This document shows positions 32,044 to 41,619 of a DNA stretch of 64,000 nucleotides, piece after piece (position 1 is the stretch's first letter; each line of letters opens with the position of its first letter). Source of the stretch: Bacteroides oleiciplenus YIT 12058 (GTDB lineage: Bacteria; Bacteroidota; Bacteroidia; Bacteroidales; Bacteroidaceae); contig NZ_JH992945.1 of assembly GCF_000315485.1 (NCBI RefSeq), positions 62,001 through 126,000 of the forward strand. Direction: 5' to 3'. The notes under the pieces are model-generated. The model was not told the origin of the DNA and searched no databases. It worked only from the letters and a program-made list of their open reading frames with translations. The translations under genes and the position numbers were made by a program.

Positions 32044-33696
32044 TCAACAGTTTCGTTTATTTCGCTTGTAGCAGTTGTTATGGACAAGTTGCCGTACAAT
32101 TGAACCACCAACAGATATTTCATTGACGTTCCATGCTTTTGTACAATCTATCTCCTTGCCGCATAACGGACAAGTCCGCTTCTGCTTGTTCCATAAATAT
32201 AAGAGTGACTTACGTCCTTTGAGAGATTCCAGCATTTGTTGCTCCTTTCGCTGAAAGAAATAATCATCATATTCCGGGTCGAAAGGGTTTGCCTCCCCCT
32301 TGACTTGCTTGTACGGAGTATAATGTATATCCGACAACCTTTTAAGGGTCAGGTAGTTCACTTTCTTGCTTTTTGTTTCATATTTCCATGCAAACGTCCA
32401 TTTACGCCCCCGAATTTCATGCCAATACTTATCTGCAACCCAAGACTTGCGTTTCTTTGGGTGGCGACGTAAAGCCCATTTCTTTGTGAGGTTGTAAATG
32501 TGATTGTCGCAACCGTGAAAAGCATTGGTTGATGCACCATATCGGTAATAGTTTCCCCAACCTGTTATCACAGGATTGAGCATTCGTATCAGCGATTCCT
32601 GCTTACACATTTTATGTCCTTTAACGATGTCACTGATTTTTGCCCTAAAGCGTTTCTGTGCATCTTTGGACGGAGATGTGTACAGCCTTTTGCCGAACTT
32701 CCTTACATTGAAACCTAAGAAATCAAATCCATCGTATATGTTCGTAATGGTAGTTTTCTCTTCGGATAAGGTAAGACCCCTTTCTTTGAGAAATTCTATC
32801 ACCATTGGTTTGACCTCGTTTTCCAATAATTCCTTATCTCGACCTGTGATTATAAAGTCGTCCGCATACCTGATAAGATTCACTTTGTAGTGGAATGTCT
32901 TATAGTTGATGAAACGTCTTTTGAATCTTTCAGCCAAGAGTGGTTGAAGTCCGTCAAGTGCCATATTTGCAAGTGTCGGTGATATGATACCTCCTTGTGG
33001 TGTACCCTCTTCTGTCGGGAACAGTTTACCATTGAATACAGCTCCACATTTCAGCCATTTTCTGAGTATTGTTTTATCCATAGGGATATTTTCAATAAGC
33101 CAGCCGTGACTGATGTGGTCGAAGCAACCCTTAATATCTCCCTCCAAAATCCATTCGGGGGAATGCTGGCGATTTAGAACCGTATCAATCTGACGAATTG
33201 CGTCCATTGTCCTGCGCTTCTTTCGGAAGCCGTAAGAAAAACGGTCGCCTGTCGTTTCGGCTATCGGTTCCAATGCCATGAGATATAATGCTTGCATCGC
33301 CCTGTCTTTCATGGTCGGTATTCCCAACGGTCGGAGTTTACCGTTCTTTTTCTTGATGTGAACCCTACGGAGCGGCTGTGGATGGTAGCCACGACGTCTA
33401 AGTTCACCGATTGCTTTGTACTTGCGCTTGGGAGAGTCCCAAAGCTGTTTATCTACTCCAGACGTATTCTTCCCTTTGTTGGAAGTAACCCTCTTTACTG
33501 CCAATGCCTTGGCGTAAAAAGAGTGGGTAAGCATCCACTGCAAGGTTTTCACCTTGTTATGTCTGCCTTCTTTCTGAGCCTTTACAATACGCGCTTGTAG
33601 CTTTCGGACATAGGTTTCACACTTAGACCAGTTCATACCGTCCCAAGTCAGATTCCTGCTGTCAGCAGGCGCACACGATGTTTTAATCTCGTTCAT
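32044..33696 (-). CDS. ltrA: Group II intron reverse transcriptase/maturase, copy A
   Basis: A 550-aa intron-encoded protein. RT domains: RPLGIPTMKDRAMQALYLMA, GCFDHISHGWLIENIP, GTPQGGIISPTLANMALDGL and the active site LIRYADDFIITG (about 280). Maturase domain X about 350-460. C-terminal HNH-type endonuclease: CPLCGKEIDC, then HNNC near the end. It aids splicing of its intron and reverse splicing into DNA. Same protein as copy B. The HNH domain argues against class C introns, which insert at terminators. Confidence 0.93.
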   Translation of the reverse strand: MNEIKTSCAPADSRNLTWDGMNWSKCETYVRKLQARIVKAQKEGRHNKVKTLQWMLTHSFYAKALAVKRVTSNKGKNTSGVDKQLWDSPKRKYKAIGELRRRGYHPQPLRRVHIKKKNGKLRPLGIPTMKDRAMQALYLMALEPIAETTGDRFSYGFRKKRRTMDAIRQIDTVLNRQHSPEWILEGDIKGCFDHISHGWLIENIPMDKTILRKWLKCGAVFNGKLFPTEEGTPQGGIISPTLANMALDGLQPLLAERFKRRFINYKTFHYKVNLIRYADDFIITGRDKELLENEVKPMVIEFLKERGLTLSEEKTTITNIYDGFDFLGFNVRKFGKRLYTSPSKDAQKRFRAKISDIVKGHKMCKQESLIRMLNPVITGWGNYYRYGASTNAFHGCDNHIYNLTKKWALRRHPKKRKSWVADKYWHEIRGRKWTFAWKYETKSKKVNYLTLKRLSDIHYTPYKQVKGEANPFDPEYDDYFFQRKEQQMLESLKGRKSLLYLWNKQKRTCPLCGKEIDCTKAWNVNEISVGGSIVRQLVHNNCYKRNKRNC

Positions 33697-34380
33697 TTGC
33701 TTTCCTCCTTTTGAAAGTTCTAAAAGTTATCTTGTAAAGAGTTACCATATACGGAAGTCTGCCCACTTTCGTGTCGGATGATGTTACCCTCATTAACTCG
33801 TGATGTTGGTTCAATCCGTATCCTCCCCATTACAGGGCGGCATTCGCTTTCTCCGTTATCTCATACCTGCACCCCATTCGGCTTGCCTTGCGGTTCGCTT
33901 ACTCGCATTATTACGAGAGAGATACAGGCTTGCCCTGTTCCACGCAATTGACAAACGGATAGTTTAGGTTCTGCCAAGTCCGCCGGCAGTGCTATGTCCG
34001 TGTAACCCCAACATGGGCGAGGGTTATCCGACTGCTTACCTTTTGGTGAGAGCTAAAGTATCTTGCGCTCCTTCAAACCTTACGACGGCTAAAGTCAGTT
34101 CACATTACGTTAACCATGCTATCCAGCCTCGCCACTCGACGGTATGATACTAACCGCCCTTGACGTTCCCTCACGGTTCAGTCTTGTCCTTTCGGAAAGT
34201 GTACTTTGTCCTATAAGCTTAGCACAACCCATCACTGGAGATGCACCTTATAGTAGGCTACCGCTGACGGAACAGCGGGTTAAATCTTGCAATATACATT
34301 GCTGTTTAACAATCAATTACGTGACTTTTCAGGTCACACATCGGGTAAGTCAAGGGCATTACTGCCCCCTTCTCCCCTAA

Positions 34381-34414
34381 GAACCGTACGTGAGAGTTTC
34401 CCCTCATACGGCTC
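34381..34414 (-). ncRNA. Group II intron domain V, copy B
   Basis: Same 34-nt hairpin as at 31964-31997, offset by 2,417 bp. Confidence 0.88.
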
Positions 34415-34460
34415 AAGCAACTCAATATTTCTATTTGTTGTTAGAAATCGGCTCATACTT

Positions 34461-36113
34461 TCAACAGTTTCGTTTATTTCGCTTGTAGCAGTTGTTATGG
34501 ACAAGTTGCCGTACAATTGAACCACCAACAGATATTTCATTGACGTTCCATGCTTTTGTACAATCTATCTCCTTGCCGCATAACGGACAAGTCCGCTTCT
34601 GCTTGTTCCATAAATATAAGAGTGACTTACGTCCTTTGAGAGATTCCAGCATTTGTTGCTCCTTTCGCTGAAAGAAATAATCATCATATTCCGGGTCGAA
34701 AGGGTTTGCCTCCCCCTTGACTTGCTTGTACGGAGTATAATGTATATCCGACAACCTTTTAAGGGTCAGGTAGTTCACTTTCTTGCTTTTTGTTTCATAT
34801 TTCCATGCAAACGTCCATTTACGCCCCCGAATTTCATGCCAATACTTATCTGCAACCCAAGACTTGCGTTTCTTTGGGTGGCGACGTAAAGCCCATTTCT
34901 TTGTGAGGTTGTAAATGTGATTGTCGCAACCGTGAAAAGCATTGGTTGATGCACCATATCGGTAATAGTTTCCCCAACCTGTTATCACAGGATTGAGCAT
35001 TCGTATCAGCGATTCCTGCTTACACATTTTATGTCCTTTAACGATGTCACTGATTTTTGCCCTAAAGCGTTTCTGTGCATCTTTGGACGGAGATGTGTAC
35101 AGCCTTTTGCCGAACTTCCTTACATTGAAACCTAAGAAATCAAATCCATCGTATATGTTCGTAATGGTAGTTTTCTCTTCGGATAAGGTAAGACCCCTTT
35201 CTTTGAGAAATTCTATCACCATTGGTTTGACCTCGTTTTCCAATAATTCCTTATCTCGACCTGTGATTATAAAGTCGTCCGCATACCTGATAAGATTCAC
35301 TTTGTAGTGGAATGTCTTATAGTTGATGAAACGTCTTTTGAATCTTTCAGCCAAGAGTGGTTGAAGTCCGTCAAGTGCCATATTTGCAAGTGTCGGTGAT
35401 ATGATACCTCCTTGTGGTGTACCCTCTTCTGTCGGGAACAGTTTACCATTGAATACAGCTCCACATTTCAGCCATTTTCTGAGTATTGTTTTATCCATAG
35501 GGATATTTTCAATAAGCCAGCCGTGACTGATGTGGTCGAAGCAACCCTTAATATCTCCCTCCAAAATCCATTCGGGGGAATGCTGGCGATTTAGAACCGT
35601 ATCAATCTGACGAATTGCGTCCATTGTCCTGCGCTTCTTTCGGAAGCCGTAAGAAAAACGGTCGCCTGTCGTTTCGGCTATCGGTTCCAATGCCATGAGA
35701 TATAATGCTTGCATCGCCCTGTCTTTCATGGTCGGTATTCCCAACGGTCGGAGTTTACCGTTCTTTTTCTTGATGTGAACCCTACGGAGCGGCTGTGGAT
35801 GGTAGCCACGACGTCTAAGTTCACCGATTGCTTTGTACTTGCGCTTGGGAGAGTCCCAAAGCTGTTTATCTACTCCAGACGTATTCTTCCCTTTGTTGGA
35901 AGTAACCCTCTTTACTGCCAATGCCTTGGCGTAAAAAGAGTGGGTAAGCATCCACTGCAAGGTTTTCACCTTGTTATGTCTGCCTTCTTTCTGAGCCTTT
36001 ACAATACGCGCTTGTAGCTTTCGGACATAGGTTTCACACTTAGACCAGTTCATACCGTCCCAAGTCAGATTCCTGCTGTCAGCAGGCGCACACGATGTTT
36101 TAATCTCGTTCAT
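34461..36113 (-). CDS. ltrA: Group II intron reverse transcriptase/maturase, copy B
   Basis: 550 aa, identical in sequence to the copy A protein, including YADDF, domain X and the CPLCGKEIDC...HNNC endonuclease. Both genes are intact, so the duplication is recent or kept uniform by gene conversion. Either protein could serve both introns. Confidence 0.93.
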   Translation of the reverse strand: MNEIKTSCAPADSRNLTWDGMNWSKCETYVRKLQARIVKAQKEGRHNKVKTLQWMLTHSFYAKALAVKRVTSNKGKNTSGVDKQLWDSPKRKYKAIGELRRRGYHPQPLRRVHIKKKNGKLRPLGIPTMKDRAMQALYLMALEPIAETTGDRFSYGFRKKRRTMDAIRQIDTVLNRQHSPEWILEGDIKGCFDHISHGWLIENIPMDKTILRKWLKCGAVFNGKLFPTEEGTPQGGIISPTLANMALDGLQPLLAERFKRRFINYKTFHYKVNLIRYADDFIITGRDKELLENEVKPMVIEFLKERGLTLSEEKTTITNIYDGFDFLGFNVRKFGKRLYTSPSKDAQKRFRAKISDIVKGHKMCKQESLIRMLNPVITGWGNYYRYGASTNAFHGCDNHIYNLTKKWALRRHPKKRKSWVADKYWHEIRGRKWTFAWKYETKSKKVNYLTLKRLSDIHYTPYKQVKGEANPFDPEYDDYFFQRKEQQMLESLKGRKSLLYLWNKQKRTCPLCGKEIDCTKAWNVNEISVGGSIVRQLVHNNCYKRNKRNC

Positions 36114-36756
36114 TTGCTTTCCTCCTTTTGAAAGTTCTAAAAGTTATCTTGTAAAGAGTTACCATATACGGAAGTCTGCCCACTTTCGTGTCGGATGATG
36201 TTACCCTCATTAACTCGTGATGTTGGTTCAATCCGTATCCTCCCCATTACAGGGCGGCATTCGCTTTCTCCGTTATCTCATACCTGCACCCCATTCGGCT
36301 TGCCTTGCGGTTCGCTTACTCGCATTATTACGAGAGAGATACAGGCTTGCCCTGTTCCACGCAATTGACAAACGGATAGTTTAGGTTCTGCCAAGTCCGC
36401 CGGCAGTGCTATGTCCGTGTAACCCCAACATGGGCGAGGGTTATCCGACTGCTTACCTTTTGGTGAGAGCTAAAGTATCTTGCGCTCCTTCAAACCTTAC
36501 GACGGCTAAAGTCAGTTCACATTACGTTAACCATGCTATCCAGCCTCGCCACTCGACGGTATGATACTAACCGCCCTTGACGTTCCCTCACGGTTCAGTC
36601 TTGTCCTTTCGGAAAGTGTACTTTGTCCTATAAGCTTAGCACAACCCATCACTGGAGATGCACCTTATAGTAGGCTACCGCTGACGGAACAGCGGGTTAA
36701 ATCTTGCAATATACATTGCTGTTTAACAATCAATTACGTGACTTTTCAGGTCACAC

Positions 36757-37674
36757 CCAGCTTCGGTTCAGGTTGAGCATGATGGTATAGGCGCTCTCGT
36801 AGGCGTCCGAAATATCGGTCATGAAGTCCGGGTGAATGGGGTTACAGCGGTGCGAGCGGCGCGGGTCGTCGAAATTTATGACGTAGAAAGTCGGGATTTT
36901 CTTGTAACCTTTCTGGTGATTCAGCAGGTGGTTGTAAGCGATTTCCGAAAGATCGGGAAACTTGTAGTCATAGATGTATTGGGTATAGCCCTTTTCGATT
37001 TGCTGTTTAATAAACTGGTTTACAACACAATAACTCTTTCCGCTGCCCGGGCTTCCCATGCAGATGCAAGCCCTTTGCGGGTTTACGACATTGGCGAACC
37101 CGTTGTTCCACTGTTTGTTATAGTAAAATTTCGTCGGCAGATTTATGGAGTACTCGTTCTCGATCAGGCGTGTTTCCTGCTGGAATGATTCGTTCTCGTT
37201 GTTGAAAGGGTCATCCATGAGATTGTTCTTCAGCAGGCGGGACATCCACACGCCGCCCATCAAGAGGTAGATATACCCGGCCGATAGGGTCAGTATGTAG
37301 AAAGCCGCGTTCGCCATCGCCGTCAGCGGCAAGTCCAGCAGCCACCAGTTGAAGAAGAACAGCACGCCTCCCGTGGCCAGCGATGCCGTGATTTTCCGCC
37401 AGGTAATTTTCTCCTCTTTTACTCCTTTTGTCCCGAGGCATGAAAGGGCGAGGAACACGACGGCGAAAAGTTTCGTCCATAGTATATTCCGGAACAGCCC
37501 CGCGGTGCGGTCGAAGTTCAGCAGAATCCTATCGACCACGCCGATATTGATTCCCCATTCCCGTATCTGCCCGTAACAGAACCAGTAGATGTTGATAACC
37601 ACGAACAAGATACTCAATGCCCGCATGAAATCCATTGTTTTTGCAAGACCCCGAAGGTCGTCTTCCTGTTGCAT
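36757..37674 (-). CDS. mobC: mobC exon 1: N-terminal part of VirD4-type coupling protein
   Basis: 306 codons. Four N-terminal membrane segments (ALSILFVVINIYWFCYG, LFAVVFLALSCLGT, TGGVLFFFNWWLLDLPL, AFYILTLSAGYIYLLMGG), then Walker A CICMGSPGSGKSYCVVNQF (about residue 208) and YDYKFPDLSEIAYNHLL. Inner-membrane ATPase that couples the MobA/MobB relaxosome to the Tra channel. Interrupted after NLNRSW by two group II introns. Start of the mobC message; mobB lies just upstream on the same strand. Confidence 0.9.
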
Positions 37675-37711
37675 AACCGTAAAATTTAATAAATGAATGA
37701 TAATTGAGATG

Positions 37712-38857
37712 TTATACTTTCCTCCGTCGTGAGGTATTCCGCTTCCGTTGCCCGTCCCGTCCGGCAGGCGCTTGTTTCGGGGACAAGTCCCTCGTGTTTT
37801 CCCCGGGATTCCGTTTCCCGCCGAAGCGCAGCTCGAAGGCGTTGGCCGAGTATGCCTTTCCCAGCCGTGATCCGTTCACGACCGTCCGTGTTTCGTGGTC
37901 AATGAAGGTCACACCCACGATGCGGCCGTTTTCGTTGCGTCGTATGTAGAGATCCACTCGGGCTTCCCGCAGGCGTTCGCGCAGTTCTTCCTCCGTGGGT
38001 TCTCCCCGAAGCGCTTTATCGACCCGGCCACGGATTTGCCTCCTCGTGTCGTCCTTCCCGAACCGTTCGGCGCTGTGCTCCATGTGCCGTTCCAGCCCGT
38101 CATACCCGACCTCTTTACCGAACAGTGAGGATTTGAGCGGCGCGGCCACTGCCTTGTCCCCGTTCTCGTCCAGCAGCGTGTAGAGCAATCCCCGGTAGGG
38201 GGTTCCGTTCCGCTCTCCCCGGACTTCCTCTATACCTATATTATATAAGGACAGCAATGCCCGGAACTCGCCGAGGGTCTGGAAGCGGTATGTCGCCACG
38301 GCCGGTTTTATTACCGCTGCCACCTGGCGTTTCAGGTCGCCCCGCGTGTAATCGGCGGGGACGATCCCTTGCCCTTTCTCCCGCCTTCTCCCTTTGGCGG
38401 GATGCAGTCCGTACTCCCGTTCCAGTTCCTCGGTAACGGCCACGCTGCGTTCGTTGCGCCTGCTGTCGTTTATCTTGCGCCCGTCCTGGGCCACCTGCAC
38501 CGACACGATATGGATATGCTCCCGTCCGATGTCGGTATGCTTGAATACGATATAAGGTTGTCCTCCCCAGCCCATGCGCTCCATGTAGGCCCCGGCTATC
38601 TCCGCGAGTTGCCCGTCGTCGAGGCGGTCTTCGGGAGCCGGGTTGAGCGACACGTGCACGACGGGTTTTTCCGTCCGGTAGTGCGAGGGCATCCAGCGCA
38701 GGAGGTCTTCTGCCGTCGCGGCCACGTTGAAGCGCCCATCCGCCGGCTCCCTCACGATGTGGGTCAGCAGCACCTTCCCGTCGCCCCGATCGACTTTCTC
38801 CTGGTTGTACGCCAGCGCGCCGTACACGTCTTTTCCGGTGGTGATATTGGCTACCAT
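37712..38857 (-). CDS. mobB: MobB-type relaxase
   Basis: A 381-aa relaxase of the Bacteroides MobB type. It nicks oriT and stays bound to the 5' end of the transferred strand. Seen: FKHTDIGREHIHIVSVQV (about 106-121) with the HxH metal motif (H114, H116) and His at 107; likely catalytic Tyr near the N terminus in GALAYNQEKV (Y17). C terminus is basic (GRDGQRKRNTSRRRKV), suited to DNA binding. Overlaps mobA by 7 nt, so translation is coupled. Confidence 0.88.
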   Translation of the reverse strand: MVANITTGKDVYGALAYNQEKVDRGDGKVLLTHIVREPADGRFNVAATAEDLLRWMPSHYRTEKPVVHVSLNPAPEDRLDDGQLAEIAGAYMERMGWGGQPYIVFKHTDIGREHIHIVSVQVAQDGRKINDSRRNERSVAVTEELEREYGLHPAKGRRREKGQGIVPADYTRGDLKRQVAAVIKPAVATYRFQTLGEFRALLSLYNIGIEEVRGERNGTPYRGLLYTLLDENGDKAVAAPLKSSLFGKEVGYDGLERHMEHSAERFGKDDTRRQIRGRVDKALRGEPTEEELRERLREARVDLYIRRNENGRIVGVTFIDHETRTVVNGSRLGKAYSANAFELRFGGKRNPGENTRDLSPKQAPAGRDGQRKRNTSRRRKV

Positions 38858-39273
38858 CGCTGTTTGAACTCTTCGGAGAGCGACACGACCTGCTGCCCGA
38901 CGGCCGCCAGTTCACGTGTCGCTCTCTCCAGTTTATAGAGCAGCGCGAGTGTTTTCTTCTCGGAAAAATGCGCGTGCAGCTCCTTCACCACCTGGTTGTA
39001 ATTCGTTCCCACGGCACGGAATTGGGCGTGGAAAGCGGTCAGCTTCGCCACGTATTCGAGCGTTCCCCGGTCGGTCTTTACCACCCGGAACGCCTCGTTG
39101 AACACTCTCGCTTTGATAAAAGCGGCTTTGGACAATAGCCCGGACTGCTCGTAAAGGTCGAGGAAACGGGCATGTTCCACGGCTGAAAAGTTTACCGAAA
39201 AGCGGTAAACGGCCGGGTCGTTTTTCGCGGGTCGTCCCCCTTTGCCCCCTCGGGGCTTTCTGTTCTTTTCCAT
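38851..39273 (-). CDS. mobA: MobA-type relaxosome accessory protein
   Basis: A 140-aa protein of the MobA/MobC accessory type: basic start KNRKPRGGKGGRPAKNDP, ribbon-helix-helix-like VYRFSVNFSAVEHARFLDLY, and FRAVGTNYNQVVKELH, the motif seen in relaxosome proteins that bind oriT and help the relaxase. First gene of mobA-mobB-mobC. The presumed oriT lies upstream, in 39274-39976. Confidence 0.82.
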   Translation of the reverse strand: MEKNRKPRGGKGGRPAKNDPAVYRFSVNFSAVEHARFLDLYEQSGLLSKAAFIKARVFNEAFRVVKTDRGTLEYVAKLTAFHAQFRAVGTNYNQVVKELHAHFSEKKTLALLYKLERATRELAAVGQQVVSLSEEFKQRW

Positions 39274-39392
39274 CGCATCGAAATTTTAAGGAGAGGCCAG
39301 GGCCCCACCGGTTCCTGAAAATTCCGATCCCTTCGCGGCTTGCCGCCCTTCTGAAAAGCACCGACTCCGGAGGTGCTTTCTCCCCCTTGCGG

Positions 39393-39446
39393 GCAAGCTG
39401 TTTTCTGCTGCAAAACGAGAATCGTGCAGCAGAAAACACAGCTTGC
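39393..39446. repeat. Long inverted repeat upstream of mobA
   Basis: GCAAGCTGTTTTCTGCTGC at 39393-39411 pairs with the sequence at 39426-39446 (GCAGCAGAAAA...CAGCTTGC), 19 pairs with a 2-nt bulge and a 14-nt loop. No T tract follows on either strand, so oriT structure is more likely than terminator. Confidence 0.6.
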
Positions 39447-39833
39447 TATTTGCCCTTTGCAAATACCTTCTGCCCGCTCGCGGACAGAACATTGAAAGAG
39501 CCGCCGTAAAACGGGGCAAGGACGGCTTCATTAGCGTCGGGATCGTTCACGAGGCAAAGATACCGACCTATTCAATCGCTTGTACTACAAGTGATTACGC
39601 CACTTGCGTCCACTTTGATGCCACACGCGGCCATAGCGGAAAAAGAGCATACAACCCGTGTTTTTAAGGGTTTACTTTGCACGTGAGAACGGATACGGGC
39701 AATGACACATCCTCCTGTCCGCACACGTGCGGACGGATGCAGAAAACACCGTGTGCAGAGGAAAAAGCGGGTCTTTGTCCGGATAAGCAAATGCGGTTGC
39801 GCATGAGTATAAAATCGGACACGCGCCCATGCA

Positions 39834-39894
39834 CCGGCATACCGGCGTAACAGCCTGCCAGCGCACCAGCATATATGCGTGCCGGCATACCTGC
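39834..39894 (+). repeat. Iteron-like direct repeats
   Basis: CCGGCATACCGGC (39834), CCAGCATATATGC (39866) and CCGGCATACCTGC (39882): three related 13-mers spaced 32 and 16 nt apart. Possible binding sites for MobA or a ParA partner. Confidence 0.45.
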
Positions 39895-39976
39895 ATAAAA
39901 TCTCATGCCGTCACTTGCCCGGATACGTGAAGAGATGAACGATTACCCGATTGTATAACTAAAAACGCATGGAACA

Positions 39977-40729
39977 ATGAAAGAGAAAACGAAATTCGTG
40001 GCCTTCTCCACCCAGAAAGGCGGAGCGGGTAAAACCACCCTCACGGTGCTGGCAGCTTCTTACCTGCACTATGTAAAGGGTTTCAATGTCGCGGTCATCG
40101 ACTGCGATTATCCCCAACACTCCATCGTGGAGATGCGGGAACGTGACCTGAAGCTTGCCCTCGAAGACGAACATTACAAGAGGTTAGCTTACGAACAATT
40201 CACCCGGCTTCAAAAGAAAGCCTATCCCGTCGTGGAAAGCAACACGAAAGAGGCGTTGGCCGATGCCGACTACCTCCTGCCGCAAGGTGATTTCGATTAT
40301 GTGTTCTTCGACCTTCCCGGTACGATCAATAACGAGGATCTGATTCATTCCCTGGCCGGAATGGATTATCTCGTCGCCCCGATCAGTGCCGACCGGGTTG
40401 TCATGGAAAGCACCCTGAATTACGCGGTTGTGGTAAAAGAGCATATCATGGGCCGCGAGAAGTCCCGGATGAAAGGGCTGTATATGCTATGGAACATGGT
40501 GGACGGACGTGAAAAAACAGAGTTATATCAGGTTTACGAGGCGGTAATGAAAGAGCTGGATCTTCCTGTTCTGAAGACCTTCCTGCCTGACACCAAGCGT
40601 TTTCGTCGTGAGCAGAACGCCAGCCGTCGCTCTGTCTTCCGCTCCACGCTCTTCCCGGCAGACCGTTCTTTGATCCGGGGCAGCAACCTGGATAAACTCG
40701 TGGATGAATTGATCGAACTGTTAAAGTAG
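39977..40729 (+). CDS. traA: TraA, ParA-family ATPase
   Basis: A 250-aa ParA/MinD-type ATPase: deviant Walker A STQKGGAGKTTLTVLAA (about 11-27), switch I VAVIDCDYPQHSIVEM, Walker B YVFFDLPGTIN. First gene of the rightward tra operon. In CTn elements TraA is the ParA-like protein at the head of the tra genes; it may position the element or the transfer complex. No ParB partner adjacent; the DUF3408 protein behind may play that part (inference). Confidence 0.85.
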   Translation: MKEKTKFVAFSTQKGGAGKTTLTVLAASYLHYVKGFNVAVIDCDYPQHSIVEMRERDLKLALEDEHYKRLAYEQFTRLQKKAYPVVESNTKEALADADYLLPQGDFDYVFFDLPGTINNEDLIHSLAGMDYLVAPISADRVVMESTLNYAVVVKEHIMGREKSRMKGLYMLWNMVDGREKTELYQVYEAVMKELDLPVLKTFLPDTKRFRREQNASRRSVFRSTLFPADRSLIRGSNLDKLVDELIELLK

Positions 40730-40735
40730 GATCTT

Positions 40736-41158
40736 ATGAGCGGAAAAGAACATGACGACGGTTTGGACGCTTCCTTCATCATCAGCCAGGCCAAAAGCCG
40801 AAACCGGCCATTACATCCTTACACGCCGGAAAAAGAGGAGGAGGCATCGGCTCTATCGGAACCGTCCGGCGAGGCCGCCTCCTCGTCGGCTACGAAAGAG
40901 GAGGGACGCCGCCGAAGAGGGAAAGGCCAGGATTACGAGCGTCTTTTTATCCGGAACGCCCCCTCCAATACCCGAAGCGGCAAAACGGTGTATATCCGCA
41001 AGGAGTTTCACGAGCGTATAACCCGGATAGTGCAGGTTATCGGTAAGAACGAACTCTCGCTGTATAGCTACCTGGACAATGTGCTGGAGCAGCATTTCGC
41101 TACCTATCAGGAGGAAATTTCGGAACTCTACAAGAAACGGAACTCCGATATTTTTTAG
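40736..41158 (+). CDS. traB: TraB-like DUF3408 protein
   Basis: A 140-aa protein with a disordered acidic/basic first half (KEEGRRRRGKGQDYERLF) and a DUF3408 domain: NTRSGKTVYIRKEFHERITRIVQVIGKNE followed by LSLYSYLDNVLEQHF. The domain looks like a ribbon-helix-helix DNA-binding fold, fitting a ParB-like partner of TraA. 6 nt after traA. Letter assignment follows CTnDOT order and is tentative. Confidence 0.78.
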   Translation: MSGKEHDDGLDASFIISQAKSRNRPLHPYTPEKEEEASALSEPSGEAASSSATKEEGRRRRGKGQDYERLFIRNAPSNTRSGKTVYIRKEFHERITRIVQVIGKNELSLYSYLDNVLEQHFATYQEEISELYKKRNSDIF

Positions 41159-41199
41159 TTATGAACCCAATATTTACAACCTATTAAAAACAATCCATC

Positions 41200-41619
41200 A
41201 TGTCAGACAAAGCAATTATTTTATCTGTTATCCTGGCGGCCGTCCTTTGCGTCGCCGTGCCCTTCATCTTCCGCGTGTGCCGCTACCGGCGCAGGATGAA
41301 AACCCTTATCGTCCCCGACGGCCCTTCGGGGGAGGTCGCCGTGGGGACTGTCCCCACCCCCGAGGCCGAGTACCTGGCCCGTTACATCTGCCTGCTGCGG
41401 CTGCCTTTCGCCGGTAACAAGCACGTGAAGATACGTCCGTCGTATCACGAGCGTATCCGCGAGATCACCCGTGTCATCGGTCGTGGCGACGTGACGATCA
41501 CGGCCTACGTGGACAAGGTTCTCAAGGCGCACCTGGACGATAACCGGGAAACCATCGAGCGGCTTTTCGAGGAGCGTGAGGCCGTGGCCTCCCGGCAACC
41601 CAAAGCGGAGGAGCGATGA
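41200..41619 (+). CDS. traC: TraC-like DUF3408 protein with membrane anchor
   Basis: A 139-aa protein: an N-terminal membrane span AIILSVILAAVLCVAVPFIF, then basic CRYRRRMK, and a DUF3408-like domain HVKIRPSYHERIREITRVIG followed by VTITAYVDKVLKAHL. It is a paralogue of the preceding protein, with a membrane anchor in place of the disordered part. Overlaps traD by 4 nt (ATGA). Confidence 0.75.
   Translation: MSDKAIILSVILAAVLCVAVPFIFRVCRYRRRMKTLIVPDGPSGEVAVGTVPTPEAEYLARYICLLRLPFAGNKHVKIRPSYHERIREITRVIGRGDVTITAYVDKVLKAHLDDNRETIERLFEEREAVASRQPKAEER

Larger units (their letters stand above)
31923..34339 (-). mobile_element. Group II intron, copy A (downstream copy)
   Basis: 2,417 bp, minus strand. 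Begins GTGTGACCTG (group II 5' end GUGYG) at 34339 and ends ACCCGAT at 31923. Domain V is at 31964-31997: GAGCCGTATGAGG, GAAA loop, CTCTCACGTACGGTTC. Encodes an RT-maturase (32044-33696) in domain IV. Directly preceded by an apparently identical copy with no spacer. Sits in sense orientation in mobC. Confidence 0.93.
34340..36756 (-). mobile_element. Group II intron, copy B (upstream copy)
   Basis: 2,417 bp, head-to-tail with copy A; 5' end GTGTGACC at 36756 next to mobC exon 1, 3' end ACCCGAT at 34340 next to the 5' end of copy A. Every stretch compared was the same as copy A. If both copies splice, mobC is restored exactly. Confidence 0.93.
39274..39976. other. 700-bp non-coding region between mobA and traA; candidate oriT
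   Basis: No credible gene. Three structures: a long inverted repeat at 39393-39446; a perfect palindrome GTCCGCAC-AC-GTGCGGAC at 39717-39734; and three iteron-like direct repeats at 39834-39846, 39866-39878 and 39882-39894. Lying between divergent mob and tra operons, it is the best oriT candidate and must also hold both promoters. Confidence 0.55.

Noticed and set aside
30831..32123. 430-codon ORF with ATG at 32123 as complete gene
   Set aside because: Its first 67 codons are intron sequence; the true coding part is mobC exon 2 from 31922.
31923..36756. Tandem IS elements or a composite transposon in mobC
   Set aside because: No transposase, no terminal inverted repeats or target duplication; GTGTG end, domain V and RT-maturase identify group II introns.
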